Below are positions 18,069 through 27,935 of a stretch of 64,000 bases of DNA, piece after piece. Numbering within the stretch: position 1 is the stretch's first letter; every line of letters begins with the position of its first letter. Origin of the DNA: JAEMQF01 sp049297615 (GTDB lineage Bacteria; Pseudomonadota; Gammaproteobacteria; Burkholderiales; Burkholderiaceae_C); contig JBAQUQ010000047.1 in NCBI GenBank assembly GCA_049297615.1, forward strand, positions 1-64,000, written 5' to 3'. Under the pieces are notes generated by a model. The model made no database searches. It had not been told where the DNA came from and saw nothing but the letters and a program-made list of their open reading frames with translations. The translations under genes were made by a program, and so were the position numbers.

Positions 18069-18075
18069 CGCGGGC

Positions 18076-19716
<1,641 letters not shown>

Positions 19717-19860
19717 GGGGAGCGGGCGTAGCGCTGGCCGCCTCGGACAAAGCGGCGATTATCGGCTTCGGCATGCTGGCCGCTCGAGCCGAACCGGCCG
19801 CGCCCGGCCACCCCGCGACTGGAATTGCGGCGTCGGGCGGCGCGACGTTCACGCAGGATT

Positions 19861-19879
19861 GCAGCGCTCAGAGCGCTGC
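19861..19879. promoter_or_regulatory. Inverted repeat upstream of hemE
   Basis: GCAGCGCT-CAG-AGCGCTGC is a perfect 8-bp inverted repeat 38 bp upstream of the hemE start in the divergent prfC-hemE spacer. It could be an operator or an mRNA leader hairpin; no factor is identified. Confidence 0.3.
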
Positions 19880-19916
19880 GGTGGGCTGAAAAACGATCGC
19901 GTCCATAATCTTGCGC

Positions 19917-20987
19917 ATGCATGCGCCGCTGCAAAACGACACTTTCCTGCGGGCCTGTTTTTGCCAGCCCACGCCCTTCACCCCGGTGTGGCTGATGCGC
20001 CAGGCCGGGCGCTACCTTCCCGAATACCGAGCCACGCGTGCCAGGGCCGGCAGCTTCATGGCTCTGGCAACGAATACCGACTTCGCCACCGAAGTGACCT
20101 TGCAGCCGCTCGAACGCTATGCGCTCGACGCAGCCATCTTGTTCAGTGACATCCTCACCGTTCCCGATGCGATGGGCCTGGGATTGAGTTTTGCCGAAGG
20201 CGAGGGCCCGCGTTTCGCGCACCCGGTTCGCGACGAGGCCGGCGTGGCTGCCCTTGCCCTGCCGGATATGGAGAAGTTACGTTACGTGTTCGATGCCGTT
20301 GCCTCGATTCGGCGAGCGCTGAACGGCCGCGTGCCTTTGATCGGCTTTGCCGGAAGCCCCTGGACCCTGGCGTGCTACATGGTCGAGGGCGCGGGCTCGC
20401 ACGACTACCGCCTCGTCAAGACGCTGCTGTACAGCCGGCCTGACTTGATGCACCGGATCCTGGCGTTGAACGCCGAAGCCGTGGTGCTGTACCTGAATGC
20501 GCAAATCGAAGCCGGCGCTCAAGCCGTGATGGTGTTCGACAGTTGGGGCGGCGTGCTGGCCGACGGCGCCTTTCAGACATTCAGCCTGGCTTACATGCAA
20601 CGCGTCCTGGCGCAGTTGAAAACCGAGCACAACGGCCAGCGCATTGCGCGTATCGTCTTCACCAAAGGGGGTGGATTGTGGCTCGAGGATCTGGCATCGA
20701 TGCAGCCCGATGTCATCGGCGTCGACTGGACCGTCGACCTCGGACGCGCTCGCGCCAGGGTAGGGGCGCACATCGCCCTGCAAGGCAACCTCGACCCGAA
20801 CGTATTGTTTGCGCCGCCTGAGAAAATCGAGGCCGAAGTCGAACGGCTCTTGCGCAGTTTTGGCCCACCCGGCGGCCATGTGTTCAATCTCGGTCATGGC
20901 ATCAGCCAGTTCACACCGCCCGATCATGTTCGGGTGCTGGTGGAAAGCGTTCATCGGGTCTCACGTAATTTGCGCCAGGCCGCTTGA
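19917..20987 (+). CDS. hemE: Uroporphyrinogen decarboxylase
   Basis: Converts uroporphyrinogen III to coproporphyrinogen III in heme synthesis. 356 residues with the substrate-binding N-terminal signature PVWLMRQAGRYLPEYR (about 22-37) and the second signature GFAGSPWTLACYMVEG. The Asp in LFSDILTVPDAMG corresponds to the catalytic Asp region. An in-frame TTG lies 6 bp upstream but ATG at 19917 is preferred. Followed by a long non-coding region and priA. Confidence 0.97.
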   Translation: MHAPLQNDTFLRACFCQPTPFTPVWLMRQAGRYLPEYRATRARAGSFMALATNTDFATEVTLQPLERYALDAAILFSDILTVPDAMGLGLSFAEGEGPRFAHPVRDEAGVAALALPDMEKLRYVFDAVASIRRALNGRVPLIGFAGSPWTLACYMVEGAGSHDYRLVKTLLYSRPDLMHRILALNAEAVVLYLNAQIEAGAQAVMVFDSWGGVLADGAFQTFSLAYMQRVLAQLKTEHNGQRIARIVFTKGGGLWLEDLASMQPDVIGVDWTVDLGRARARVGAHIALQGNLDPNVLFAPPEKIEAEVERLLRSFGPPGGHVFNLGHGISQFTPPDHVRVLVESVHRVSRNLRQAA

Positions 20988-21345
20988 GGGACCGAATGCC
21001 ATTCAATGCGATGCTTGCCGGACACAGTTTGCGCGGTAAGTGAGCGCTCAGGGCTTGACTTATCCCCATTTCCTGGCCTTGTTCGAAGCGTCAGGATGTC
21101 GTTGCACCGCACCATGAATTGTTCAATAAATACGGTATAAGTAGTTGATTTCATTGATCTTTTTTGGATGCAACAAAACTGAGCGCAGGCGACCGAAAGC
21201 CAATCGAATCAACGATCTAGGGTCGCTTCGTCGGGCTTCCCCACAAAGTTATCCACAGGATCTGTTGAAACAGTCGAAAGGGGTGGCGAATCATTCGCTT
21301 ACTGTCAATCCCTAAACCGATCCAGGGTTGACGTGGGTCCAGCGC
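20988..21345. other. hemE-priA intergenic region with DnaA boxes, IHF-like site and AT-rich tract
   Basis: This 358-bp gene-free stretch contains a perfect consensus DnaA box TTATCCACA at 21249-21257, a one-mismatch box TTATCCCCA at 21060-21068, an unusually AT-rich tract at about 21112-21180, and a minus-strand match to the IHF consensus WATCAANNNNTTR at 21138-21150. The combination resembles a replication-origin-like or DnaA-regulated region. No gene was recognised. Whether it drives priA transcription or replication is inference. Confidence 0.45.
21249..21257 (+). promoter_or_regulatory. Consensus DnaA box
   Basis: Exact match to the high-affinity DnaA 9-mer TTATCCACA, 89 bp upstream of the chosen priA start. 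One such match is expected roughly every 130 kb on either strand by chance, so on its own it is weak evidence; the neighbouring near-consensus box and AT-rich tract strengthen it. Confidence 0.5.
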
Positions 21346-23433
21346 ATGCATGAACCGCCAGCTGTCCTGCGGGTTGCGGTCGAGACACCGCAACACAGCG
21401 GCCTTGGCCAACCGCTTGACTACCTTAGTGAGCGAGGGCTTACCCCAGGAACTTTGGTGCGGGTCCCACTTGGGAAGCGAGAGGTGTCCGGCCTGGTCTG
21501 GCCGGGTGAACCTGCCGCCGATCCGCCGGCAAGGCTGCGCGCAGTCGCCCAGGTGCTGGCTTGCCTGCCGCCCTTGAGTGAGCGCTGGTGCGATCTCGTC
21601 GACTTCGCCGCGGCGTACTACCAGCGCGGTTGTGGCGAGGTAGCGCTGACGGTCCTGCCACCTGAGCTGCGCAAGCTGAACGATCGTCAGCTCGAGTTGC
21701 GTATCACGAAGTTGCGCCGCGCCTGGGTGGCGGACACCCAGGATTCGAAGGCGGCGGCACCCACGTTGAACGCCGAGCAAGCTGCATTGCTGGATCAACT
21801 CGACGGCATGGCTGGCGCGCTGGCAGCGAAGGTCTCGCCACCGCCGGTGCTGCTGCACGGTGTCACCGGCAGCGGCAAGACCGAGATCTACCTGCATGCC
21901 GCTGCGCACGCCCTGGCGCGCGGCCGGCAGGCGCTCGTGCTGGTTCCCGAAATCAACCTCACTCCGCAGCTCGAAGAGCGCTTCGCGCAGCGTTTTGGCA
22001 GCGCACGCATCGTCTCGTTGCACAGTGGCCTGACGCCGGCGCAGCGGCTGCGTCACTGGCTCGCTGCGCACCTGGGGCTGGCCGACCTGGTGCTGGGCAC
22101 GCGCCTGGCAGTGTTCGCGTCGATGCCGCGCCTGGGATTGATCGTTGTCGATGAGGAGCACGATCCCTCCTACAAGCAGCAGGAGGGTGCGCGCTATTCG
22201 GCGCGCGATCTGGCGGTGTATCGCGGCCGGCTCGAGTCCGCTCTGGTCGTGCTCGGGTCGGCGACGCCCTCGCTGGAAAGCTGGCGCCATGCGCAAACGG
22301 GCCGCTACCGGCACCTGGACTTGCCCACGCGCATCGCTGGTGCCGAACTGCCGCAGGTGCGGCTCGTCGACATGAGCCGCTTGCCCAAGCCGGCAAGCGG
22401 CACAGCCCACGACGCGCTTTCGCCCCAGCTCGTTGCCGCTCTTCAAGGGCGCCTGGCGCGCGGCGAACAAAGTCTGGTGTTTCTGAATCGGCGCGGCTAT
22501 GCGCCGGTGCTGCACTGCACCGACTGCGGCTGGAAAAGCGCTTGCCCGCATTGCAGCGCCTGGCGCGTATTTCACAAGCTCGACCGTCAGCTGCGCTGCC
22601 ACCACTGCGGCCTGGCCGAGCGCGTGCCGCGTGCCTGCCCGCAGTGTGGCAATCTGGACATATCGGCCATCGGCCGCGGCACCGAGCGCCTCGAAGAGCA
22701 ACTTGCAGCGCTGCTGCCGCAGGCCAGAATTGCGCGCATCGACTCCGACAGCACACGCGCCAAGGGCGCCTTGCAGGCGCGTCTGAATGCCGTGCACGCC
22801 GGCGAGGTCGACCTGTTGGTGGGCACGCAGATGATCGCCAAGGGCCACGACTTTCGCCGCATCACGCTGGTCGCCGCGGTGAACCCGGATTGCGCGCTGT
22901 TCTCGGTGGATTTCCGCTCCGCTGAGCGCCTGTTCGCGCTGCTGATGCAGGCAGCGGGCCGCGCCGGGCGTGAAGCCAGCCAGTCCCGCCGCAGTGAGAT
23001 GTGGGTTCAAACCTGGCATCCGCGGCACGCGCTTTACGAGGCGCTGCAGCGTCACGATTTCCAGGCCTTCGCGCAGGCGCAACTTGTGGAGCGCGAGAGC
23101 GCCGGCCTGCCGCCCTATTCACACTTGGCGATGCTGCGCGCGGAGGCGCGCCAATGCGCAGCTGCAGAAGACTTCTTGCACGCCGCGGCGAAGCTGGCCG
23201 CCACTTTGCGCGGCGCCGAGGGTGTGACGATCTATGCGCCCGTGCCGCTGAACGTGGCACGCGTCGCCGATGTCGAGCGGGTGCAGATGCTGATCGAGGC
23301 CAGCTCGCGCAAGGCCTTGCAGCAATTGCTGGCGTCGTGGCTGCCTGCACTGCATGAGCTGCGCCGACAGCGCAAGGGCTCTGCCCAGCGCATCTTGCGT
23401 TGGGCGGTGGATATCGACCCGCTGACGATCTGA
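21346..23433 (+). CDS. priA: Primosomal protein N' (replication restart helicase)
   Basis: 3'-5' DNA helicase that reloads the replisome at collapsed forks. 695 residues: N-terminal 3'-DNA-binding domain, Walker A GVTGSGKTEIY (about 176-186), DEEH box in VVDEEHDPSYKQQEG, and the Zn-binding Cys array CTDCGW..CPHC..CHHCG..CPQCG inserted in the helicase domain (about 390-440). An in-frame TTG at 21328 is possible; ATG at 21346 is preferred. DnaA-box sequences sit directly upstream. Confidence 0.97.
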   Translation: MHEPPAVLRVAVETPQHSGLGQPLDYLSERGLTPGTLVRVPLGKREVSGLVWPGEPAADPPARLRAVAQVLACLPPLSERWCDLVDFAAAYYQRGCGEVALTVLPPELRKLNDRQLELRITKLRRAWVADTQDSKAAAPTLNAEQAALLDQLDGMAGALAAKVSPPPVLLHGVTGSGKTEIYLHAAAHALARGRQALVLVPEINLTPQLEERFAQRFGSARIVSLHSGLTPAQRLRHWLAAHLGLADLVLGTRLAVFASMPRLGLIVVDEEHDPSYKQQEGARYSARDLAVYRGRLESALVVLGSATPSLESWRHAQTGRYRHLDLPTRIAGAELPQVRLVDMSRLPKPASGTAHDALSPQLVAALQGRLARGEQSLVFLNRRGYAPVLHCTDCGWKSACPHCSAWRVFHKLDRQLRCHHCGLAERVPRACPQCGNLDISAIGRGTERLEEQLAALLPQARIARIDSDSTRAKGALQARLNAVHAGEVDLLVGTQMIAKGHDFRRITLVAAVNPDCALFSVDFRSAERLFALLMQAAGRAGREASQSRRSEMWVQTWHPRHALYEALQRHDFQAFAQAQLVERESAGLPPYSHLAMLRAEARQCAAAEDFLHAAAKLAATLRGAEGVTIYAPVPLNVARVADVERVQMLIEASSRKALQQLLASWLPALHELRRQRKGSAQRILRWAVDIDPLTI

Positions 23434-23462
23434 TTTCTGCTGCGACGGGCCCGCGGTTTGCT

Positions 23463-24128
23463 TCAGCGCCTGTGCGTGCTGCGCTGGCCCGTCGGTGCCG
23501 GGCGCCGTGCCCGGCCTGGACCAGCACGTGGCACGCTGGCGCGAAGCAGCGGCCGCCCGACATCGGCGAGCAGCAGCGTGGCACGAACCAAATCTTCGAC
23601 GGCCTCGTTCATATCCGTCAGGGGGGCGAGAGTTGCGACCACCTCGAGCAGCTCGTCGGCGTCCTCGAGGTCGTCGGCGGCGAGGTGTCGATAGAGCAGG
23701 GCCAGCGGCTCGGTCAGGGCGTGCGTCGGTCCGGACAGCAGGGCTGGAAATGCATTCATGGCCGCTGCAAACCCGGCGACCCAAGGGAATACGCCCTCGA
23801 CGGCGCCGACACTTGCTGCATCAGCAAGTTCAAAGACCCACGGGTCGAACCATTCGCGGCGCCCGATCGCACGGTCCAATTGTGCGTGGCGCTGCTTGAC
23901 CAACTCGTGCAGACGCGCCGCCTCGAAGCCTGGCGGCAAGAGCCGGCCATCGATGTCGGTAACCAGCTGTAACCAATGGGTTGACGGCACCGCTGCGGGC
24001 TGCACCAGGACGCCGCACAGAAAGCCGTCGAGCATGCTCGCGTCAAGCGGTTCGAGCGGCGCCGGAACTGCATCGAGCAGGCGCTGCAATTCCTCCAGCT
24101 CCGCATCGTTCAGTACAGCGTGCTTCAT
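23463..24128 (-). CDS. UPF0149 / YecA-YgfB family protein
   Basis: 221 residues. The N-terminal 190 residues match the UPF0149 fold: MLDGFLCGVLVQP, WFDPWVFELADAASVGAVEGVFPWVAGFAAAMNAFP. The C-terminal ~25 residues are very rich in Arg, Pro and Gly and replace the SEC-C zinc motif found in some YecA proteins, which is absent here. The family has no settled molecular role in betaproteobacteria. It converges on priA and is divergent from the structured region preceding mmsA. Confidence 0.8.
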   Translation of the reverse strand: MKHAVLNDAELEELQRLLDAVPAPLEPLDASMLDGFLCGVLVQPAAVPSTHWLQLVTDIDGRLLPPGFEAARLHELVKQRHAQLDRAIGRREWFDPWVFELADAASVGAVEGVFPWVAGFAAAMNAFPALLSGPTHALTEPLALLYRHLAADDLEDADELLEVVATLAPLTDMNEAVEDLVRATLLLADVGRPLLRASVPRAGPGRARRPAPTGQRSTHRR

Positions 24129-24314
24129 GAGGCGATTGTGAGCCGTGGCTGCATTGCACCCCTACACCACTTTGAGCGCGCGGCAAACTTCAATCCTGAC
24201 GAGCGGTCCCCTTGGATGGGGGGTGGCGATCCAGGCTGTACGCACCTACAGTTACGGCGTTGCTGTCACACGGGGTCTGCGCGGCAGGCCAATCGAGAAG
24301 TTCGAGAAGTCCAA

Positions 24315-24431
24315 GAGGTCCTCGTCACCGGTCAAGCAGATTCGAACCGAAGAGGATCGATCCAACCCAACGATGTCCTTCGCAAGAAGGGCTTCAGTCG
24401 GCCCACCTGCTCACCCGGGTGGGTTTTTTTT
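24315..24431 (+). ncRNA. Candidate small RNA or leader RNA upstream of mmsA
   Basis: Three ordered helices are visible. Helix A pairs 24317-24323 with 24352-24358 (7 bp, one G-U) and encloses a 4-bp inner helix, 24329-24332 with 24346-24349. Helix B is GTCCTTC-GCAA-GAAGGGC at 24375-24392, 7 bp closed by a GNRA tetraloop. Helix C is the terminator with eight T. The only gene to the left is on the opposite strand, so a plus-strand transcript must start inside this gap and stop here, 94 nt before mmsA. It is either an independent sRNA or an attenuated mmsA leader. The 5' end is unknown and no Rfam family was recognised. Confidence 0.4.
24402..24431 (+). terminator. Rho-independent terminator upstream of mmsA
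   Basis: CCCACC (24402-24407) pairs with GGTGGG (24418-24423) and is followed immediately by eight consecutive T (24424-24431). The T tract is on the plus-strand side only, so it acts on plus-strand transcripts. Confidence 0.85.
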
Positions 24432-24525
24432 CGTTGCACGGCCTGATTCACAATGCCGGCTTGGCGAAATTGTTCGCATACGCTGCTGCACACCGGTGCG
24501 GCTGCGGGCTTGCAAGGAGACTGAT

Positions 24526-26046
24526 ATGGGCGCGCCCCTTCCATTTACCGCCACCTCCGAGGTGGGCCACTACATCGGCGGGCGTGCTCGGCCCGACAGC
24601 GGCTCGCGCCGCCAGGCTGTCTTCAACCCGGCCACGGGCAAGGTGGCGCGCCAGGTGGCGCTGGCCGGGGCCGAGGAAATCGGCATCGCAGTGGCAAGCG
24701 CCAAGGCGGCACAGCCGGCCTGGGGCGACACGCCCCCGATCCGTCGCGCGCGCGTCCTCAACAAGTTCCTCGAACTGCTCAACGAGCAGCGCGACACGCT
24801 CGCCGCAATCATCACCGCCGAGCACGGCAAAGTGTTCACCGACGCGCAAGGCGAAGTGACGCGCGGCATCGAAGTCGTCGAATTCGCCTGCGGCATTGCG
24901 CAGTTGCTCAAGGGCGATTTCACCGATCAAGTCGGCACCGGAATCGACAACTGGACGCTGCGCCAGCCGCTGGGCGTGGCGGCGGGAATCACGCCGTTCA
25001 ACTTCCCCGTCATGGTGCCGTGCTGGATGTTCCCACTGGCGCTGGCCTGCGGCAACAGCTTCATCCTTAAGCCCAGCGAGCGCGACCCGTCGGCGCCGCT
25101 GCTGATGGCCGAATTGCTGACGCGCGCCGGCCTGCCTGACGGCGTGTTCAACCTCGTGCAAGGCGACAAAGTGGCGGTCGACGCGCTGCTCTCCCATCCC
25201 GACGTGAAGGCCGTTTCTTTCGTCGGCTCGACGCCGATCGCCCAATACATCTACGAGACCGGCGCGCACCACGGCAAGCGTGTGCAAGCCCTGGGCGGGG
25301 CGAAGAACCACATGGTCGTGATGCCCGACGCGGCCATCGACCAGGCCGTTGACGCGCTGATCGGCAGCGCCTACGGCTCAGCCGGCGAGCGCTGCATGGC
25401 GATCTCGGTGGCCGTGCTGGTGGGCGATGCTGCGGATCGCATCGTGCCCCAACTCGCCGCGCGCGCCAGGATGCTGAAGATCAAGAACGGCATGGAGTTG
25501 GATGCCGAAATGGGCCCCGTGATCACGCGCCAGGCGCTGGAGCGAATCGAGGGCTACATCGGCCTGGGCGTCGAAGAAGGGGCGCAGCTCGTCGTCGACG
25601 GGCGTGGCTGCAAAGTCCCCGGCCACGCTGCAGGTTTCTTCACGGGCGCAACCCTGTTCGACCGCGTGCTGCCTTCGATGCGCATCTACAGGGAAGAAAT
25701 CTTCGGCCCGGTGTTGTGCTGTGTCCGCGTGCCCGACCTCGCCACGGCATTGCGACTCGTCAACGAGCACGAATTCGGCAACGGCGTGTCGTGTTTCACC
25801 AGCGACGGCAATGTGGCGCGCGAGTTTTCGCGGCGCGTTCAGGTTGGCATGGTCGGTATCAATGTGCCCATCCCCGTGCCGATGGCGTGGCACGGTTTCG
25901 GCGGCTGGAAGCGCTCGCTGTTCGGCGATATGCACGCCTATGGCGAAGAGGGCGTGCGCTTTTACACCAGGCAAAAAAGCGTGATGCAGCGCTGGCCCGA
26001 GAGTATCGCCAAAGGCGCCGAGTTCACGATGCCGGTGTCGAAGTAA
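24526..26046 (+). CDS. mmsA: CoA-acylating methylmalonate-semialdehyde dehydrogenase
   Basis: Converts (methyl)malonate semialdehyde plus CoA and NAD+ to propionyl- or acetyl-CoA with CO2 release, in valine and pyrimidine degradation. 506 residues with the aldehyde-dehydrogenase fold; PFNFPVMVPCWMFPLALACGN and the catalytic Cys (about residue 290) in GSAGERCMAIS are typical of MmsA. AAGGAGA lies 5 bp before the ATG. Two 3-hydroxyisobutyrate-dehydrogenase-family genes occur elsewhere in the window (8532, 42766), either of which could supply its substrate. Confidence 0.95.
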   Translation: MGAPLPFTATSEVGHYIGGRARPDSGSRRQAVFNPATGKVARQVALAGAEEIGIAVASAKAAQPAWGDTPPIRRARVLNKFLELLNEQRDTLAAIITAEHGKVFTDAQGEVTRGIEVVEFACGIAQLLKGDFTDQVGTGIDNWTLRQPLGVAAGITPFNFPVMVPCWMFPLALACGNSFILKPSERDPSAPLLMAELLTRAGLPDGVFNLVQGDKVAVDALLSHPDVKAVSFVGSTPIAQYIYETGAHHGKRVQALGGAKNHMVVMPDAAIDQAVDALIGSAYGSAGERCMAISVAVLVGDAADRIVPQLAARARMLKIKNGMELDAEMGPVITRQALERIEGYIGLGVEEGAQLVVDGRGCKVPGHAAGFFTGATLFDRVLPSMRIYREEIFGPVLCCVRVPDLATALRLVNEHEFGNGVSCFTSDGNVAREFSRRVQVGMVGINVPIPVPMAWHGFGGWKRSLFGDMHAYGEEGVRFYTRQKSVMQRWPESIAKGAEFTMPVSK

Positions 26047-26108
26047 AGGCCTGCGCCCAGCGCCTGCCGGTCCCTGGCGAACCAGCCGGCGGGGCACTGA
26101 AGGGGTCG

Positions 26109-26720
26109 CTATTGCTTGGCTGCTTGCTTGGCCGCCGCCACTTCGGCGGCCAGCTCTTCTCCGCTCTTGTAGTGCGGGACGCGATACAAGAGCCGCTTGC
26201 TGCGCTGAACGAAGCTGTTGCTGCCGGCCACTTCTTCGCGCCAATAGCGGTCGGCGAGCTCGATATTTCTCTTCAGGTCGAGCTCGAACGCCGCCTTGCT
26301 GGCCGCGCCGCCATTGATGAACAGGCGGCCGTCGATCATCCGCCACGTGTCGGCGTCGCCGCCCCAGGGAATGCCATAGGCGATGCCGTTCGCGCAAAAG
26401 CCGCCGTATTCGGGTTGGTACTTCTTGGGATTCGCGTCGAACAGGGTTTTGTGCTCGGCGCTGGCGAAGCGGAAAGTCACACCCTCATAGACGCTCTTGA
26501 TCTGCTTGGAGCCCAGCGCGTGGCGCCCTTGGGTGAAGTAGGCGACGACATCGTGGCCCTTGAGCATGACGCGCTCGTCGTCGCCGTCGGCCACCGCATT
26601 GACCGGCTTGAGCGAGGACGCAGGGTTTTGCGCTTGCATCGCGCCGCAGCCTGCCAGCGCGGTGGTGGCGCAGATCGACGCGGCGATCAGGAAAAGGCGG
26701 ATCGACGAGATGTGAACCAT
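26109..26720 (-). CDS. YHS-like domain lipoprotein
   Basis: 203 residues. A lipoprotein signal peptide ends in LAGC with Cys25, followed by a YHS-like domain: GHDVVAYFTQGRHALG, YGGFCANGIAYGIPWGG and TWRMIDGRLFINGG, ending with RVPHYKSGEELA. It is clearly paralogous to the protein at 15045. The start at 26720 is chosen because it gives the lipoprotein signal and has GGAG upstream; the frame continues to 26801. Convergent with mmsA, divergent from the Bug gene. Function unknown. Confidence 0.82.
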   Translation of the reverse strand: MVHISSIRLFLIAASICATTALAGCGAMQAQNPASSLKPVNAVADGDDERVMLKGHDVVAYFTQGRHALGSKQIKSVYEGVTFRFASAEHKTLFDANPKKYQPEYGGFCANGIAYGIPWGGDADTWRMIDGRLFINGGAASKAAFELDLKRNIELADRYWREEVAGSNSFVQRSKRLLYRVPHYKSGEELAAEVAAAKQAAKQ

Positions 26721-26846
26721 GCTTGTACTCCGAACAACAGGATGCGAGAGTTTCCCACGCTCGGCATGCGTTGGAGATCGGCACAATCGGAATTGGCACA
26801 ATCGCCGCCACGGCCACTGCGGTCATCAAGCCAGGAGAATCGAGTG

Positions 26847-27839
26847 ATGCACCCCGAATCAGACTTGCCCCGACGGATCGCGACGAGCGTCGTCATGCTC
26901 GCCACGCTCGTCGCGGTTCACGCCTCCCACGCCCAGTCGAGTTGGCCCGACAAGCCGATCACGATGGTCGTCCCCTTCCCGCCCGGCGGCGTGGCCGATA
27001 CCGTGGCACGTCCCGTGGCCGAAGCGCTGGCGCGCGAGTTGAAGCAAACCGTCGTGGTCGAAAACCGCAGTGGCGCGGGCGGTGCTTTGGGCATTGCCCA
27101 CGCGTCGCGCGCGGCCAGTGATGGCTATACGCTGCTGCTGTCGTTGTCGTCGATATCGATCCTGCCCGAAGCCGACAAGCTATTCGAGCGCAAGCCCTTG
27201 TTCACGACAAGCCAGTTCAAGCCGATCGCGCGCTTCACGGCGGATCCGACGGTGTTTGTGGTGCGCAGCGTAGCTCCATGGCAAACCCTCGCCGAGTTCA
27301 TCGCCGACGCCAAAGCCAAACCCGGCACCTACAACTACGGCAGCTCGGGCAACTACGGAACCATGCATGTCCCGATGGAAATGCTCAAGGCGAGCGCCGG
27401 ATTTCGCATGACGCACATTCCCTACACCGGCGCCGGCCCGGCCCTTGCCGCCTTGCTCGGTGGCCAGGTCGACGCGGTGGCCAGCGGCCCCTCGACCGTG
27501 GCGCAGCACATCAAGGCTGGCAAGCTGCGCGCCCTCGCGCATTGGGGCTCCGCCCCGCTCGCCAGCCTGCCCGAGGTGCCCAGCCTGGCGCAACTCGGCC
27601 ACAACGCGCGCTTCGCCCAATGGTCGGGGCTGTTCGTTCCCGCAGGCACGGTCGACGAGATCGTGCAAAAACTGCGCGCGGCAGCGCGCAAGGTGGCGAC
27701 GGACCCGCTCGTCGTGCAAACCATCGGGCGCGCCGGCAGCCCGATCGAATACCTCGACGCGCCCGAGTTCCAAAGCTACTGGGACAGCGACGCCGCGGCA
27801 ATGACAGCGGCGGTGCGCGCCATCGGCAAGGTCGAGTAA
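26847..27839 (+). CDS. Bug/TctC-family extracytoplasmic solute-binding protein
   Basis: 330-residue tripartite-tricarboxylate-transporter receptor-like protein. Signal peptide to about residue 30 (ending in HAQS), then the family opening WPDKPITMVVPFPPGGVADTVARPVA, ENRSGAGGALG, and YNYGSSGNYGTMHVPMEML. Such proteins bind carboxylates in the periplasm; Burkholderiales carry many copies, most without dedicated TctAB membrane partners, and none is encoded here. AGGAGA precedes the ATG. Ligand unknown. Confidence 0.93.
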   Translation: MHPESDLPRRIATSVVMLATLVAVHASHAQSSWPDKPITMVVPFPPGGVADTVARPVAEALARELKQTVVVENRSGAGGALGIAHASRAASDGYTLLLSLSSISILPEADKLFERKPLFTTSQFKPIARFTADPTVFVVRSVAPWQTLAEFIADAKAKPGTYNYGSSGNYGTMHVPMEMLKASAGFRMTHIPYTGAGPALAALLGGQVDAVASGPSTVAQHIKAGKLRALAHWGSAPLASLPEVPSLAQLGHNARFAQWSGLFVPAGTVDEIVQKLRAAARKVATDPLVVQTIGRAGSPIEYLDAPEFQSYWDSDAAAMTAAVRAIGKVE

Positions 27840-27935
27840 GCAGCAGGAGGGCAGAAGGCGCAAGCAATGAAGCGCCGGGCGAGCGCGGTACTGCTCGGTC
27901 TTCACCGGATCACTTGACGCGCCACGCAGGCGCAT

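Larger units (their letters stand above)
24129..24525. other. Structured non-coding region between UPF0149 gene and mmsA
   Basis: 397 bp without a convincing gene. The mmsA frame is open through it, but the translation lacks family similarity and runs across a rho-independent terminator, so it is not coding. The right half holds three stem-loops (see candidate RNA and terminator entries). No clear sigma-70 promoter was found by eye. Confidence 0.6.

Noticed and set aside
24200..24431. 6S RNA or tRNA as the identity of the structured region
   Set aside because: The UPF0149 neighbour recalls the E. coli ygfB-zapA-ssrS order, but the closing stem and central bubble typical of 6S RNA were not found. 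A TTCGAAC-like T-loop at about 24341 lacks a matching T stem, so it is not a tRNA.
24145..24525. In-frame N-terminal extension of mmsA by 127 codons
   Set aside because: It runs across a rho-independent terminator, has no Shine-Dalgarno, and shows no aldehyde-dehydrogenase similarity. The start at 24526 has AAGGAGA and the right family length.
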